Positions 1-8,640 of a DNA stretch of 64,000 nt are shown here, piece by piece. A program made the translations under genes and the position numbers. The number at the start of each line of letters is the position of its first letter. Position 1 is the stretch's first letter. The notes beneath the pieces were generated by a model. That model saw only the letters and a list, made by a program, of their open reading frames with translations. It had not been told where the DNA came from and ran no database searches. Origin of the DNA: JAVBLP01 sp031553505 (GTDB taxonomy: Bacteria > Elusimicrobiota > Endomicrobiia > Endomicrobiales > Endomicrobiaceae); the NCBI GenBank assembly GCA_031553505.1, contig JAVBLP010000004.1, positions 1-64,000 of the forward strand, in the 5' to 3' direction.

Positions 1-2452
1 TAGCCGTAGAAGTATCTAAATATATCGCGCCGCCTCCGCCGGATTCATTGGAATTAAACGCCATTGAAGCGGCATCAAAATAAAGATTTGAATTTTCAGA
101 GTAAAACGCGCCGCCGATCTGGCCGTTATTAGAAGCAAACAGCATTTGCCGCGCCGCGGAGAATGTAAAAGAGGAGTCAGCAATAGCCATCGCGCCGCCG
201 ATTCCGTCAGGAGAACGGTTTGAAGTAAAACTTATATTTCCTCCGGTTGAATAAAAACTTCCGGTTGTACTATGCGCCTCTATCGCGGCGCCGCCTCCGC
301 CTGTACCTGCCGCGTTTGAATTAAACAATATATTCTTTCCCGCCGTAAAACTTATTGATGAATTTTCAACATATAAAGCCCCCGCGTGCCCGTCCACGGT
401 AAAGTTTGAATCAAAATTTATATCATTTACAGCGTTTAAATTAAGCAGCGATAACGCCGAATATATACTTCCTCCGGCCGTTTGGGCGATATTAGAACTG
501 AAAAATATATCATTAACCGCAAAACTTATATTTGACCCGTGGGCATATATCGCGCCGCCGTTGGAGTAAGTCATCGTTAAACCGTTAGTTGAAGTATTGT
601 TTGTAAAGCTTGCTTTACCGCCGTTAAAAGACACAAATGACATGCTTGAATATATCGCTCCGCCGTTTATAGTTGCGCTGTTACCGGCAAAAGTAGCATT
701 TGCACCGAACACAGCCGTGCTTTGGGAAATATACAAAGCGCCGCCGGATCTTCCCGCGGCATTGCCGGAAAATTCAATATTTGAGGCACGGCTAAAATCC
801 AGCATGCCATAATTGCTTATGGCACCACCATCATAAAGAGCTCTGTTTGAACCGAAAATAACTTTATTTGCCGTAAAACTCATAACGCCCGACACACTGA
901 TTGCCCCGCTAAAGCCTGCTTTATTAGAAGTAAAAATTATGTTGCTTGCTAATAAATTTATTGTGGAACCCGAAGCTACTATTGCTCCAGAATGATAATA
1001 GTCACTTGCAATATTTGAATTAAATACTAAGCTGTTTTTCGCGTTAATATCGAGTAAAGAATAGTCTGCCATAATGGCGCCGCCATAATAACCTTCCACG
1101 CTGTTTGAGCTGAATGTAATATTATTATCAGAAGTTAAAACCATGGTCGACCTGCTTAAAGCTATTGCGCCTCCGCCATTACCTGCAAAATTTGAATTAA
1201 ATGAAATATCATTCGCCGATTTAATACTTACTGAAGAAGAATACGCATAGAAGGCGCCTCCGGTTGAATATGCCTTGTTTGAGTTAAAAGAAATTGTGTC
1301 ACTGCCCGTCAAAGTTACTGTTGAAAAGAATAACTCCAGGGCGCCCCCTGAGGACGTAACCGATGAACCATTATTGGTAAAATCCAATCTGCCGCCGTTA
1401 AACGAAAAATACGAAGAGGTTGAAATTACCGCGCCGCCATTCGCGGAAGATTTATTATTTGTAAATGATACATTTCCCTTAAAAACCGCCGAGCTGTTTT
1501 CCAAATACATAGCACCGCCGGAACTGGATGCTATGTTATACGAAAACTCCGTATTGCTGTTATTAAACACCAAGGAAGACTCTGAAGCGTAAATAGCTCC
1601 GCCCGCTCCCTTCACGCCGGCAGTGCCGGAAGCGATATTATTGGTAAATTTTACATTTCCGCCGTTAAAATACATTTCAGAATCAGTTGCGTATATCGCG
1701 CCGCCAAAACCCATACTTTGATAGGAACCTTTGCCGAAAGCAGAGTTTCCGTCAAAAATAACATTCGCGCCCGTAAATACAAAAGATGATGATTGTGAAT
1801 ATACAGCTCCGCCGTACGCGTAGCCTAAATCGGTAGATAATCCGGATGCTTTATTTCCTGTAAAACTTATCGAATCGCCGTTAAAGTTAAATGTCGAGTT
1901 TGCCGCATAGATGGCTCCGCCGCCCGCGTTACCGCTTTCAATAGTTGCCAATGACTGCGCGGAGTTGCTCGAAAAAACTATTGAGCCGTTATTAAACGTA
2001 AAAACAGAGTTATCTGCCATGATAACTCCGGCATAACTTTGAACATAATCTATGCTCGGCTGAAAACCGGTGGATGTATTTAAGGTAAAAATAACATTTC
2101 CTGAAGCCGCGGCTGACGAATTGGTTAAATTAAACACCGCGCCGCTTTGCCCTCTCATATTTCTTACGGTTAAATTGTTGATTTTTACTACCTGGTTGCT
2201 ATTAGAAAGGATAAAAGCCGAATATAGAGAATTGCCGTTTAACGTATAGCCGTTTCCGTTTATTGTCAGGTTTAACGGGTTTCCGGCGGTGCCGAGATTA
2301 GAAGTAAACGTTATACTGCTGCCGAGCGTTACCGCGCGCGTACCTGCAGCGGTATAAGACGACTGCAAGGCGCTAAACGTTGTAATCTGTGCGTATGCCG
2401 ATGCCGCGCTTAAAACTGCCAATAATAACGGAAATAGAATAATTTTTTTCAT
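1..2452 (-). CDS. Pmp-repeat surface protein, 5' part (runs off the left edge)
   Basis: The frame is open from an ATG at 2452 to the left edge (at least 817 codons); the 3' end lies outside the window. The N-terminus is a clear signal peptide (MKKIILFPLLLAVLSAASAYA, cleavage after AYA). The rest is built of short repeats of the polymorphic outer membrane protein type: GGAIY or GGAFY alternating with F-x-x-N motifs, spaced about 20-30 residues. These fold as a right-handed beta-helix. By comparison with the two complete autotransporters in this window, a C-terminal beta-barrel probably lies beyond base 1, but it is not visible here. The start is supported by an AAGGTGAG Shine-Dalgarno and a strong promoter just upstream. 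The residues after the signal peptide resemble the N-terminus of the 57881-60928 protein, including a shared STGFQP motif. Likely role: surface-exposed passenger, function unknown. Confidence 0.8.
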   Translation of the reverse strand, partial: MKKIILFPLLLAVLSAASAYAQITTFSALQSSYTAAGTRAVTLGSSITFTSNLGTAGNPLNLTINGNGYTLNGNSLYSAFILSNSNQVVKINNLTVRNMRGQSGAVFNLTNSSAAASGNVIFTLNTSTGFQPSIDYVQSYAGVIMADNSVFTFNNGSIVFSSNSAQSLATIESGNAGGGAIYAANSTFNFNGDSISFTGNKASGLSTDLGYAYGGAVYSQSSSFVFTGANVIFDGNSAFGKGSYQSMGFGGAIYATDSEMYFNGGNVKFTNNIASGTAGVKGAGGAIYASESSLVFNNSNTEFSYNIASSSGGAMYLENSSAVFKGNVSFTNNKSSANGGAVISTSSYFSFNGGRLDFTNNGSSVTSSGGALELFFSTVTLTGSDTISFNSNKAYSTGGAFYAYSSSVSIKSANDISFNSNFAGNGGGAIALSRSTMVLTSDNNITFSSNSVEGYYGGAIMADYSLLDINAKNSLVFNSNIASDYYHSGAIVASGSTINLLASNIIFTSNKAGFSGAISVSGVMSFTANKVIFGSNRALYDGGAISNYGMLDFSRASNIEFSGNAAGRSGGALYISQSTAVFGANATFAGNSATINGGAIYSSMSFVSFNGGKASFTNNTSTNGLTMTYSNGGAIYAHGSNISFAVNDIFFSSNIAQTAGGSIYSALSLLNLNAVNDINFDSNFTVDGHAGALYVENSSISFTAGKNILFNSNAAGTGGGGAAIEAHSTTGSFYSTGGNISFTSNRSPDGIGGAMAIADSSFTFSAARQMLFASNNGQIGGAFYSENSNLYFDAASMAFNSNESGGGGAIYLDTSTA

Positions 2453-2501
2453 TTTCTCACCTTTTTAGTGTTGTATAGTATCTATAATAATAAGCGACGT
2501 A

Positions 2502-2530
2502 ATTATAGTAGCAAATAAATGCTTTGTAAA
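2502..2530 (-). promoter_or_regulatory. Sigma70-type promoter of the Pmp-repeat gene
   Basis: On the minus strand, TTTACA (2525-2530) is followed by a 17-base spacer and TATAAT (2502-2507). The expected transcript start is about 45 bases before the ATG at 2452, leaving room for the AAGGTGAG ribosome binding site. Confidence 0.7.
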
Positions 2531-2570
2531 GATGTAAAATTTATGGAAAATTGAATGTGTTTTAATAAAT

Positions 2571-2603
2571 AAATCCGCTGCCGGTACAGAAGGCAGCGGA
2601 TTT
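2571..2603 (-). terminator. Hairpin terminator after the ankyrin gene
   Basis: A perfect 12-bp stem (AAATCCGCTGCC at 2571-2582 with its complement at 2592-2603) has a 9-base loop. It lies about 50 bases past the ankyrin stop codon. The minus-strand tail is only moderately U-rich. It also insulates the promoter of the downstream Pmp gene. Confidence 0.65.
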
Positions 2604-2655
2604 AAAAAATACCAAGCGGCAAAACATTATACTAAAAAGCTAATATTATTCTTTA

Positions 2656-5442
2656 TTACTTCGCTCCTGCTTTTTTAAGCATATCCGCTATTTCCGTATA
2701 GCCCTTTCTCTCGGCATAATCTAAAGCGGTATTTTTCCCGTATAATCCAGTACCATAGAGAAGCCCTTTTAAATGCGGATCGGCTTTGGCTTTAAGCAGC
2801 ATCTCAACTATTTTTTTGTGACCGTTTTGTGAAGCCAATATTAGAGCCGTTTCTCCGTGGAAACCTTGCATATCCGGATTCGCTTTTGCTTTAAGCAGCA
2901 TTTCAACGATTTCTTTGTGCCCGTTTTGTGAAGCATATATTAAAGCCGTGAAGCCGTCCGCATCCTGCATATCCGGTTTTGCTTTGGCTTTAAGCAACAT
3001 TTCAACTATTTCTTTGTGCCCTTCTTTAGAAGCATACATTAAAGCCGTTTGCCCAAACCCTTCCCATATATCAGGATCTGCCTTCGCTTTGAGCAGCACT
3101 TCAACTACTTCTTTGTATCCTTCTCTTGAGGCACATAATAACGCCGTTTCTCTGTGCCCGTTTTGCATATCCGGATCTGCCCCGGCTTTAAGCAGCAGTT
3201 CAACGATATCTCTGTATCCATTTCGTGAAGCAAACAGTAAAGCTGTTTCGCCGCCTGAAGGAAAATCGCTGCCAACTCCGGTTCGTACGTTCGGGGCTGC
3301 TCCGGCTTTAAGCAGCATTTCAACGATTTCTTTGTGTCCGTTTCCTGAAGCAATCATTAAAGCAGTGTATTTACCGGCATTCATATCTGCTCCGGCTTCA
3401 AGCAGCATTTCAACAATTTCCTTGTGCCCTTTTCGTGAAGCAACCAATAAGGCAGTTTCACCGTATCTATCCTTTGTATCAGGGTCTGTTTTTGCTTTAA
3501 GCAGCATTTCGACGGTTTCCTTGTCGCCTTCAAAAGCGGCAAGCACTATATCACTTTTGTTTTGCGCAACAGGCATTTTTTCGGCTTTAAGAAGCAGTTC
3601 GGCTATTTCTTTGTGGCCCTCTTGTGAAGCCAAATCTAAAGCTGTTTCACCGTTTTTATTGTATATATCAGGGTTCGCTCCGGCTTTAAGCAGCAGTTCA
3701 ACTGTTTCTTTTTGCCCTTTTTGCGAAGCGTCCATTAAAGCTGTTTCTCCATCCCAGCCCCGCTGTATGTCCTGGTCTGCTTTTGCTTTTAACAGCATCT
3801 CAACAACGTCTTTGCGCCCTTTTTCTGATGCATACATTAAAACTGTTGCACCTCTATAATCTTGTATGTCCGGATCCGCTTTGGCTTTAAGCAGTACTTC
3901 AACGATTTCTTTGTGGCCGTTTTTTAACGCATACATTAAAGCCGTACGTCTGTATTCGCCTTGCATATCCGGATCGGCATTAGCTTTGAGAAGCATTTCA
4001 ACGATTTTTTTGTGCCCGTTTCGCGAAGCCCACATTAAAGCCGTCATTTTGTATTTATCCTGCACATTCAAATCCGTTTTAGTTTTAAGCAGATTTTTAA
4101 CAACTTTTTTATCCCCTTCAAGAGAGGCAACTGCTATTCCGTATTTATCCTGCTTAACGGCCTTTTCTTTGGCTTTAAGCAGCATTTCAACTATTTCTTT
4201 GTGACCGTTTCGCGAAGCCAAAATCAAAGCCGTTTCTCCGTTCCTGTTGTATATAGCAGGGTTTGCTTCGGCTTCAAGCAGAATTTCAACGATTTCTTTG
4301 TGTCCATTTTGTGAAGCAAACATTAAAGCTGTTTCACCGTTACCGCTGTCAGTATTACTCTGTACATCTGTGTCGGCATTAGCTTTAAGCAGCATTTCAA
4401 CTATTTCTTTGTATCCGCCATATGAAGCCAACATCAAAGCCGTCCGGTTTTCATAGTTAGTTTGTATATTCGGATCCGCGTTAGCGTTAATCAGCATTCC
4501 AACGATTTCTTTGTGCCCGTTTTGCGAAGCAAACATTAAAGCCGTTCTGCCGTAAGGTTTTATATTTGGGTCAGCTTTGGCTTTAAGCAACATTTCAACT
4601 ATTTCTTTATGCCCGTTTTCTGAAGCAAGCATTAAGGCTGTTTCGCCGTGTATATTATTTGTTATATTCGGGTCCGCATTACCTTTCAGCAGTATTTCAA
4701 CTGCTTCCTTATGCCCGTTTTCTGAGGCGTACATTAAAGCCGTCCTGCCGAAACTTTGTATATTCGGATCAGCTTTGGCTTTAAGCAGCAGTTCAACTAT
4801 TTCTTTATACCCTTTTTCTGAAGCAAGCATTAAGGAAGTTTTTTTGGACTCATTTTGCATATCGGGGTCTGCTTTTGCTTTAAGCAGTATATCAACAATC
4901 TCTTTTTGTCCGTTTTGCAAAGCAATCATTAAAGCCGTATTACCGTACTTATTTTGCAGATTAACATTTGCTTTGGCTTTAAGCAGCATTTCAACAGTTT
5001 CTTTGTGCCCGTTTTGCGAAGCAACCATTAAAGCCGTAAAACCGCCGTCTTTGTTTTGTATATCCGGATCTGCTTTGGATTTAAGCAATATATCAACAGT
5101 TTCCTTATATCCTTGTTCCGCGGCAAACATTAAAGCCGTGTTGCCGTGTTTATTTTTTATATTTGGGTTTGCCTTGGCTTTAAGCAAAATTCCGGCAATT
5201 TCATGATAGTTTTCGCTGCCGGCATAAATCAACGGCGTACGCCCTTCGGAATCGGTAATATCCGGGCCGACGCCGGATTTTAAAAGGCTTGATACGGCCG
5301 CGGCGTCTCCTTTTTTTACAGCATCAAACAATTTATCCGCTTTTATTTCGGCATTACATACGGAAACACAAAAAACTCCCGTTAAAAAAAGGGCGGCGAT
5401 AGATTTAAAAATCATTTTGGCTTTATAATCCCTATTTGCCAT
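2656..5442 (-). CDS. Secreted ankyrin-repeat protein with 27 repeats
   Basis: I count 27 consecutive ankyrin repeats of about 33 residues (consensus TALMxASxNGHKEIVEMLLKA with KADPDIQ linkers), which fill almost the whole 928-residue protein. A short N-terminal region carries a hydrophobic signal segment (SIAALFLTGVFCVSVCNA), so the protein is probably exported. No catalytic or membrane domain is seen. The start at 5442 is chosen because GGAGG lies 7 bases upstream; an ATG 45 bases further up has no such site. Ankyrin arrays bind other proteins; in host-associated bacteria some act on host proteins, but nothing here shows the partner. Repeats 13 and 19 are degenerate (GIAVASLEGD, DIVLAAFEGD). 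They appear to mark boundaries of larger duplicated blocks, suggesting growth by multi-repeat duplication. Confidence 0.9.
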   Translation of the reverse strand: MANRDYKAKMIFKSIAALFLTGVFCVSVCNAEIKADKLFDAVKKGDAAAVSSLLKSGVGPDITDSEGRTPLIYAGSENYHEIAGILLKAKANPNIKNKHGNTALMFAAEQGYKETVDILLKSKADPDIQNKDGGFTALMVASQNGHKETVEMLLKAKANVNLQNKYGNTALMIALQNGQKEIVDILLKAKADPDMQNESKKTSLMLASEKGYKEIVELLLKAKADPNIQSFGRTALMYASENGHKEAVEILLKGNADPNITNNIHGETALMLASENGHKEIVEMLLKAKADPNIKPYGRTALMFASQNGHKEIVGMLINANADPNIQTNYENRTALMLASYGGYKEIVEMLLKANADTDVQSNTDSGNGETALMFASQNGHKEIVEILLEAEANPAIYNRNGETALILASRNGHKEIVEMLLKAKEKAVKQDKYGIAVASLEGDKKVVKNLLKTKTDLNVQDKYKMTALMWASRNGHKKIVEMLLKANADPDMQGEYRRTALMYALKNGHKEIVEVLLKAKADPDIQDYRGATVLMYASEKGRKDVVEMLLKAKADQDIQRGWDGETALMDASQKGQKETVELLLKAGANPDIYNKNGETALDLASQEGHKEIAELLLKAEKMPVAQNKSDIVLAAFEGDKETVEMLLKAKTDPDTKDRYGETALLVASRKGHKEIVEMLLEAGADMNAGKYTALMIASGNGHKEIVEMLLKAGAAPNVRTGVGSDFPSGGETALLFASRNGYRDIVELLLKAGADPDMQNGHRETALLCASREGYKEVVEVLLKAKADPDIWEGFGQTALMYASKEGHKEIVEMLLKAKAKPDMQDADGFTALIYASQNGHKEIVEMLLKAKANPDMQGFHGETALILASQNGHKKIVEMLLKAKADPHLKGLLYGTGLYGKNTALDYAERKGYTEIADMLKKAGAK

Positions 5443-5503
5443 TGTATACACCTCCGAAAAAGCATTGTTTGACGGCAAAAAAGCCATCTTTTATTGACAC
5501 CTG

Positions 5504-6619
5504 TTAATTATCGCCCTTAGTTAAAGTGATAACCGCGATTTCGCCTTTGTTGGCAAATCTCATAGGCGGCCCCCACCAACGGGTACCTGATGTTACATAC
5601 ATTACGGAATCTTCAATATTGTACAGCCCGTAATTGTACTCCATAAAATATCTTCTTGCTATTTCAATCGGGGGAATCTGGCCCGCGTGCGTATGCCCGG
5701 AAAGCTGTATTATTTTATATCCCTGTTTTGCCGCTATATCAAAGGTTTCCGGCCTGTGGCTAAGAAAAAGAACGGGGTATTTTGCATCCACAGCCGATAA
5801 AGATTTGCTTATATTTTCAACGTTTTTCCAATCCGTGTCATTTATGCCGGCAACATTAATAACTTCACCCGCGACAATGCTTTGGTTTCTTAAAACGGGT
5901 ATGCCAAGCTTCTCAAAAGCTTCCAAAAAGGAGTTTAATTTTGCATAGTACTCGTGGTTGCCGGTTATCGCGTATACCCCGTAAGGCGCCTGCAAAAGTT
6001 CAAAACCGTATTTAAGGTATTTATCGTCTTTCATAATATCAATATCTACCACGTCGCCGGTTATAACTATCAAATCCGGATTCAAAGACTGCACTTTTTC
6101 AAATATTTTTCTGATACTGTCAGGAGTTGTAAACGAAGTGATGTGCAGGTCCGACAGCTGCACGACTTTTAAAGATTTAATCGGAAGTTCGGGCACTTTA
6201 AGATTGATTTCTTTAACATCTAATATAATCGCTACATTTGCCAAGGACCAAACGCTTGCTATTACGCTTATGCCCAAAGCGGCAACTGTGGACCAGTATC
6301 TGAAGTTTTGTATTTTAAACAGTAAATTGAATAAGTTTACAACGTCATTTAATATAAAAACCGTAAGCGTTATGCCCCAAACGCCCATGCATATATACCC
6401 CAAAGGCCCTAAAAAAGAAGCAAGCGGCATATCATTTCTGCTGCCTACAAAAGAAACTATGCTCAATACGCCCAAAGCTATTATGCCTATAAACAAATAC
6501 ACGCTGTAAGGCGAATGTATTTTCAATCCGGCATTAATCCTCCACGCGATGTAGGCGTAACCGCCAAAGTAAATAAACAGCATTATTAAAAAACGCATAA
6601 CAAACTCCCATGTTTTCAT
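5504..6619 (-). CDS. Membrane-anchored calcineurin-like metallophosphoesterase (first of a tandem pair)
   Basis: The N-terminal third (about residues 1-130) contains four hydrophobic segments. The C-terminal two thirds is a calcineurin-like phosphoesterase domain of the YkuE/YaeI type. The metal-binding motifs appear in order: QLSDLH, TGDVVD, GNHEYY, LSHRPE and SGHTHAGQ. The family hydrolyses phosphoesters with two divalent metals; members of this subgroup have been linked to lipid substrates, but the substrate here is unknown. The length and N-terminus match the neighbouring paralogue at 6847-7971, which supports the upstream ATG. A second ATG seven codons later also has a good ribosome site (GGGAG). 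The two genes are a tandem duplication separated by a repeat-rich spacer. Confidence 0.88.
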   Translation of the reverse strand: MKTWEFVMRFLIMLFIYFGGYAYIAWRINAGLKIHSPYSVYLFIGIIALGVLSIVSFVGSRNDMPLASFLGPLGYICMGVWGITLTVFILNDVVNLFNLLFKIQNFRYWSTVAALGISVIASVWSLANVAIILDVKEINLKVPELPIKSLKVVQLSDLHITSFTTPDSIRKIFEKVQSLNPDLIVITGDVVDIDIMKDDKYLKYGFELLQAPYGVYAITGNHEYYAKLNSFLEAFEKLGIPVLRNQSIVAGEVINVAGINDTDWKNVENISKSLSAVDAKYPVLFLSHRPETFDIAAKQGYKIIQLSGHTHAGQIPPIEIARRYFMEYNYGLYNIEDSVMYVTSGTRWWGPPMRFANKGEIAVITLTKGDN

Positions 6620-6691
6620 TATTTTTTCCTTTTTGTTTTATGATATTTTAAAAATCCAATAGTATTATTTATTTCAGCATCTTGTTGTTTT

Positions 6692-6810
6692 GCAAGACCC
6701 TGAAACAAGTTTAGGGTGACAGCTTAACAGCTTCTGCAATCCTTTCAGGATGCAGAAGGACAACTTAAACGGCGGATTCCCGATTATAAATTTCGGGAAT
6801 GACAAACAAA
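6692..6810 (+). repeat. Cluster of three short REP-like palindromes
   Basis: The gap between the tandem phosphoesterase genes holds three different short inverted repeats in a row. They are an ACCCTGAAACAAGTTTAGGGT type, a CTGCAATCCTTTCAGGATGCAG type and a TTCCCGATT...TTCGGGAA type. Each is followed by a GACA-containing end. Close relatives recur at 8004-8040, 24812-24895, 36829-36935, 54451-54493 and 62470-62575. Confidence 0.6.
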
Positions 6811-6846
6811 GAACTTTGTTAACTGTAAATTGTTATTTGTTAATTA

Positions 6847-7971
6847 TTACTTGTTACTTGTCTTTCTGTACAATACAATCTCAACTATTTCCGAAACGTT
6901 AAAAAGCCTCATCGGCGGCCCCCACCAGCCCGCTCCGGAAGTTATATACACTATTGAGCCGTCTTTTTCCCATTTGCCGTAATAATACTTAAAAAACATA
7001 GAACCTACTATGCCCATAGGCGGTATCTGTCCGCCGTGCGTATGACCGGAAAGCTGTATAAGTTTTGTGCCTTTGTTTTCTTTGAGCGCTTCTTTAAAAA
7101 TATCGGGCTTATGGCTTAATAGTACGCTCGGCAAATCCGGATTTACGCCTTCAAGCGTTTTATGTACGTCGGAAGTATCAAGTCCGAGTTTTTCGCCAAA
7201 TTCGTCATTGATGCCGGCAAGGTTTATTATGCCGCCGATTTCCACGTTTTCATTTCTTAAAACTTTAATATCCAGCTTCGCGCATAATTCTAAAAATGCC
7301 TCAACACCAAAATAATACTCGTGGTTTCCCGTAACGGCGTACATACCGTATTTTGCCTGCATTTTATCGAGCCCGTAAAGTTCATAAGTCCGCGAAATAT
7401 CCGTATCCGTTAAATCGCCCCCAAAAAGAAGCAAATCAGGCTTTATCGAATTAATTTTATTTACAAGCGCGCTTATTTTTCTAAACGGCGTATATTTGTC
7501 TATATGCATATCCGCGATAAATGCGATTTTAAGTTTTTCAACTTTTAAATCTTCTATGCCTATATGTATCTTTTTGACCCGGAGAAAAAAGCCTATATTA
7601 ACGCCGGACCATATGCTTAAAACCGCTGCTGCCGTTATCGCAGCAAGCGTTGAAAAAAACCTGAAAGACGCGCCGCCTGAAAAAATAAAGTTTATCAGGT
7701 CATTGGCAAGAAAACATATAACCGTAATGGCAAATACGCCCATCCACGAATGCCCCGCCCTATGCGACCATTCCAAAAATTTGGAATGTATCCTTGTCGC
7801 CACAAGGGAAAGCACGCTTACAAACGCCATAAAAAATACCGCGGCTGCAAGCAAATAGCTGTAAGGCGACTTAATACCCAAACCGTAATTTATATGCCCC
7901 ACTATATATATGTGTGCCGCAAAGTAAAGGCAGATTATAAAAAGATAGTAAACATCTTGTTTTTTACTCAT
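6847..7971 (-). CDS. Membrane-anchored calcineurin-like metallophosphoesterase (second of the pair)
   Basis: A 374-residue paralogue of the 5504-6619 product with the same layout: N-terminal membrane segments to about residue 130, then a calcineurin-like phosphoesterase domain. Motifs seen are FIADMHID, FGGDLTDTD, TGNHEYY, LSHKPD and SGHTHGGQIPP, followed by the shared TSGxxWWGPPMR ending. The ATG at 7971 has AAAGG seven bases upstream. Having two copies side by side suggests division of substrates or recent duplication. The substrate cannot be read from sequence. Confidence 0.88.
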   Translation of the reverse strand: MSKKQDVYYLFIICLYFAAHIYIVGHINYGLGIKSPYSYLLAAAVFFMAFVSVLSLVATRIHSKFLEWSHRAGHSWMGVFAITVICFLANDLINFIFSGGASFRFFSTLAAITAAAVLSIWSGVNIGFFLRVKKIHIGIEDLKVEKLKIAFIADMHIDKYTPFRKISALVNKINSIKPDLLLFGGDLTDTDISRTYELYGLDKMQAKYGMYAVTGNHEYYFGVEAFLELCAKLDIKVLRNENVEIGGIINLAGINDEFGEKLGLDTSDVHKTLEGVNPDLPSVLLSHKPDIFKEALKENKGTKLIQLSGHTHGGQIPPMGIVGSMFFKYYYGKWEKDGSIVYITSGAGWWGPPMRLFNVSEIVEIVLYRKTSNK

Positions 7972-8003
7972 TTAACAACCTTTTATTTGTTTAGCGCGTT
8001 CCG

Positions 8004-8040
8004 CTTCCCGATTACAAATTGCTGGAATGGCAACAAAGGC
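8004..8040 (+). repeat. Single REP-like palindrome
   Basis: The sequence TTCCCGATTACAAATTGCTGGAA with its ATGGCAACAAAGG flank is a diverged copy of the third palindrome in the 6692-6810 cluster. Confidence 0.45.
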
Positions 8041-8061
8041 GAAAATACGTGCTTCAGATAT

Positions 8062-8616
8062 TCACTTATGCTGCGGAAAGGGCTGCTTTCTGCTTTCTTT
8101 AAGCTGCCGCATCAGCTCTGCCCTTGCCTTGAGCAGAAAATCTTTGGCGGCAGGCGAAGTGTAGTCCGGATATGACCATGGAAGTTTTATGAAATCTTCT
8201 TTTTTGTATATAAGCGTAACTTCCCCGTATATGCCTTTTGACAGATATATCCTGTGGCTGAAATCCTTTGTTGACGCCAGAATAACATTTGCCGGATTTA
8301 AGTATCCGGGGTCGATATTTATGCGCCTTTTACCTTCCGCGGCAAAGCTGTCTTCAAGATCATTCGTAAAAACCTTGATTTCAGCAAGTTCATCCGCAAA
8401 AATAAGTTTTTCAAAAGAAATCCAACAGCGTTTTAGTCCTTCGCCCATTTCAGGATTGTAGTAAGAAGTAAAATCAAAAGCCACAACTTCGCTGCGGATA
8501 TCCGTCTTTCCGAGGCGTTGTTCAAGTACGCTAAATGCTTTTTCTTTTATTTTTTCATCGGAATATATTATTCCGCAGAAAAGTTTAACCGTGTTTGCCG
8601 CGCCTGTCTGTCCCAT
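8062..8616 (-). CDS. DUF4416 family protein
   Basis: A 184-residue cytoplasmic protein that matches what I know of DUF4416. Motifs are KLFCGIIYS near the start, TSYYNPEMGEGLKR, the INIDPGYL motif, LASTKDFSHRIYL, GIYGEVTL and a final PWSYPDY. The function of the family is not established; its members often occur as single genes in deep-branching bacteria. The gene lies 24 bases after the inverse autotransporter and probably shares its transcript. The ribosome site is weak (GGAG 11 bases upstream), which fits translation following on from the upstream gene. Confidence 0.8.
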   Translation of the reverse strand: MGQTGAANTVKLFCGIIYSDEKIKEKAFSVLEQRLGKTDIRSEVVAFDFTSYYNPEMGEGLKRCWISFEKLIFADELAEIKVFTNDLEDSFAAEGKRRINIDPGYLNPANVILASTKDFSHRIYLSKGIYGEVTLIYKKEDFIKLPWSYPDYTSPAAKDFLLKARAELMRQLKESRKQPFPQHK

Positions 8617-8640
8617 TATGCTAACTGCTCCGTTTTAATT

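Noticed and set aside
597..1592. Plus-strand open frames inside the Pmp-repeat gene
   Set aside because: They lie opposite a continuous Pmp-type coding frame and have no domain or start signal.
2915..5206. Several long open frames on the plus strand across the ankyrin gene
   Set aside because: They are mirror frames of the ankyrin repeats: their Ser/Ile/Ala-rich repeated translation follows the repeat period, and they have no ribosome sites.
2656..5442. CRISPR-like or tandem DNA repeats
   Set aside because: The periodicity of about 99 bases is that of the encoded ankyrin repeats; there are no identical direct repeats with unique spacers.
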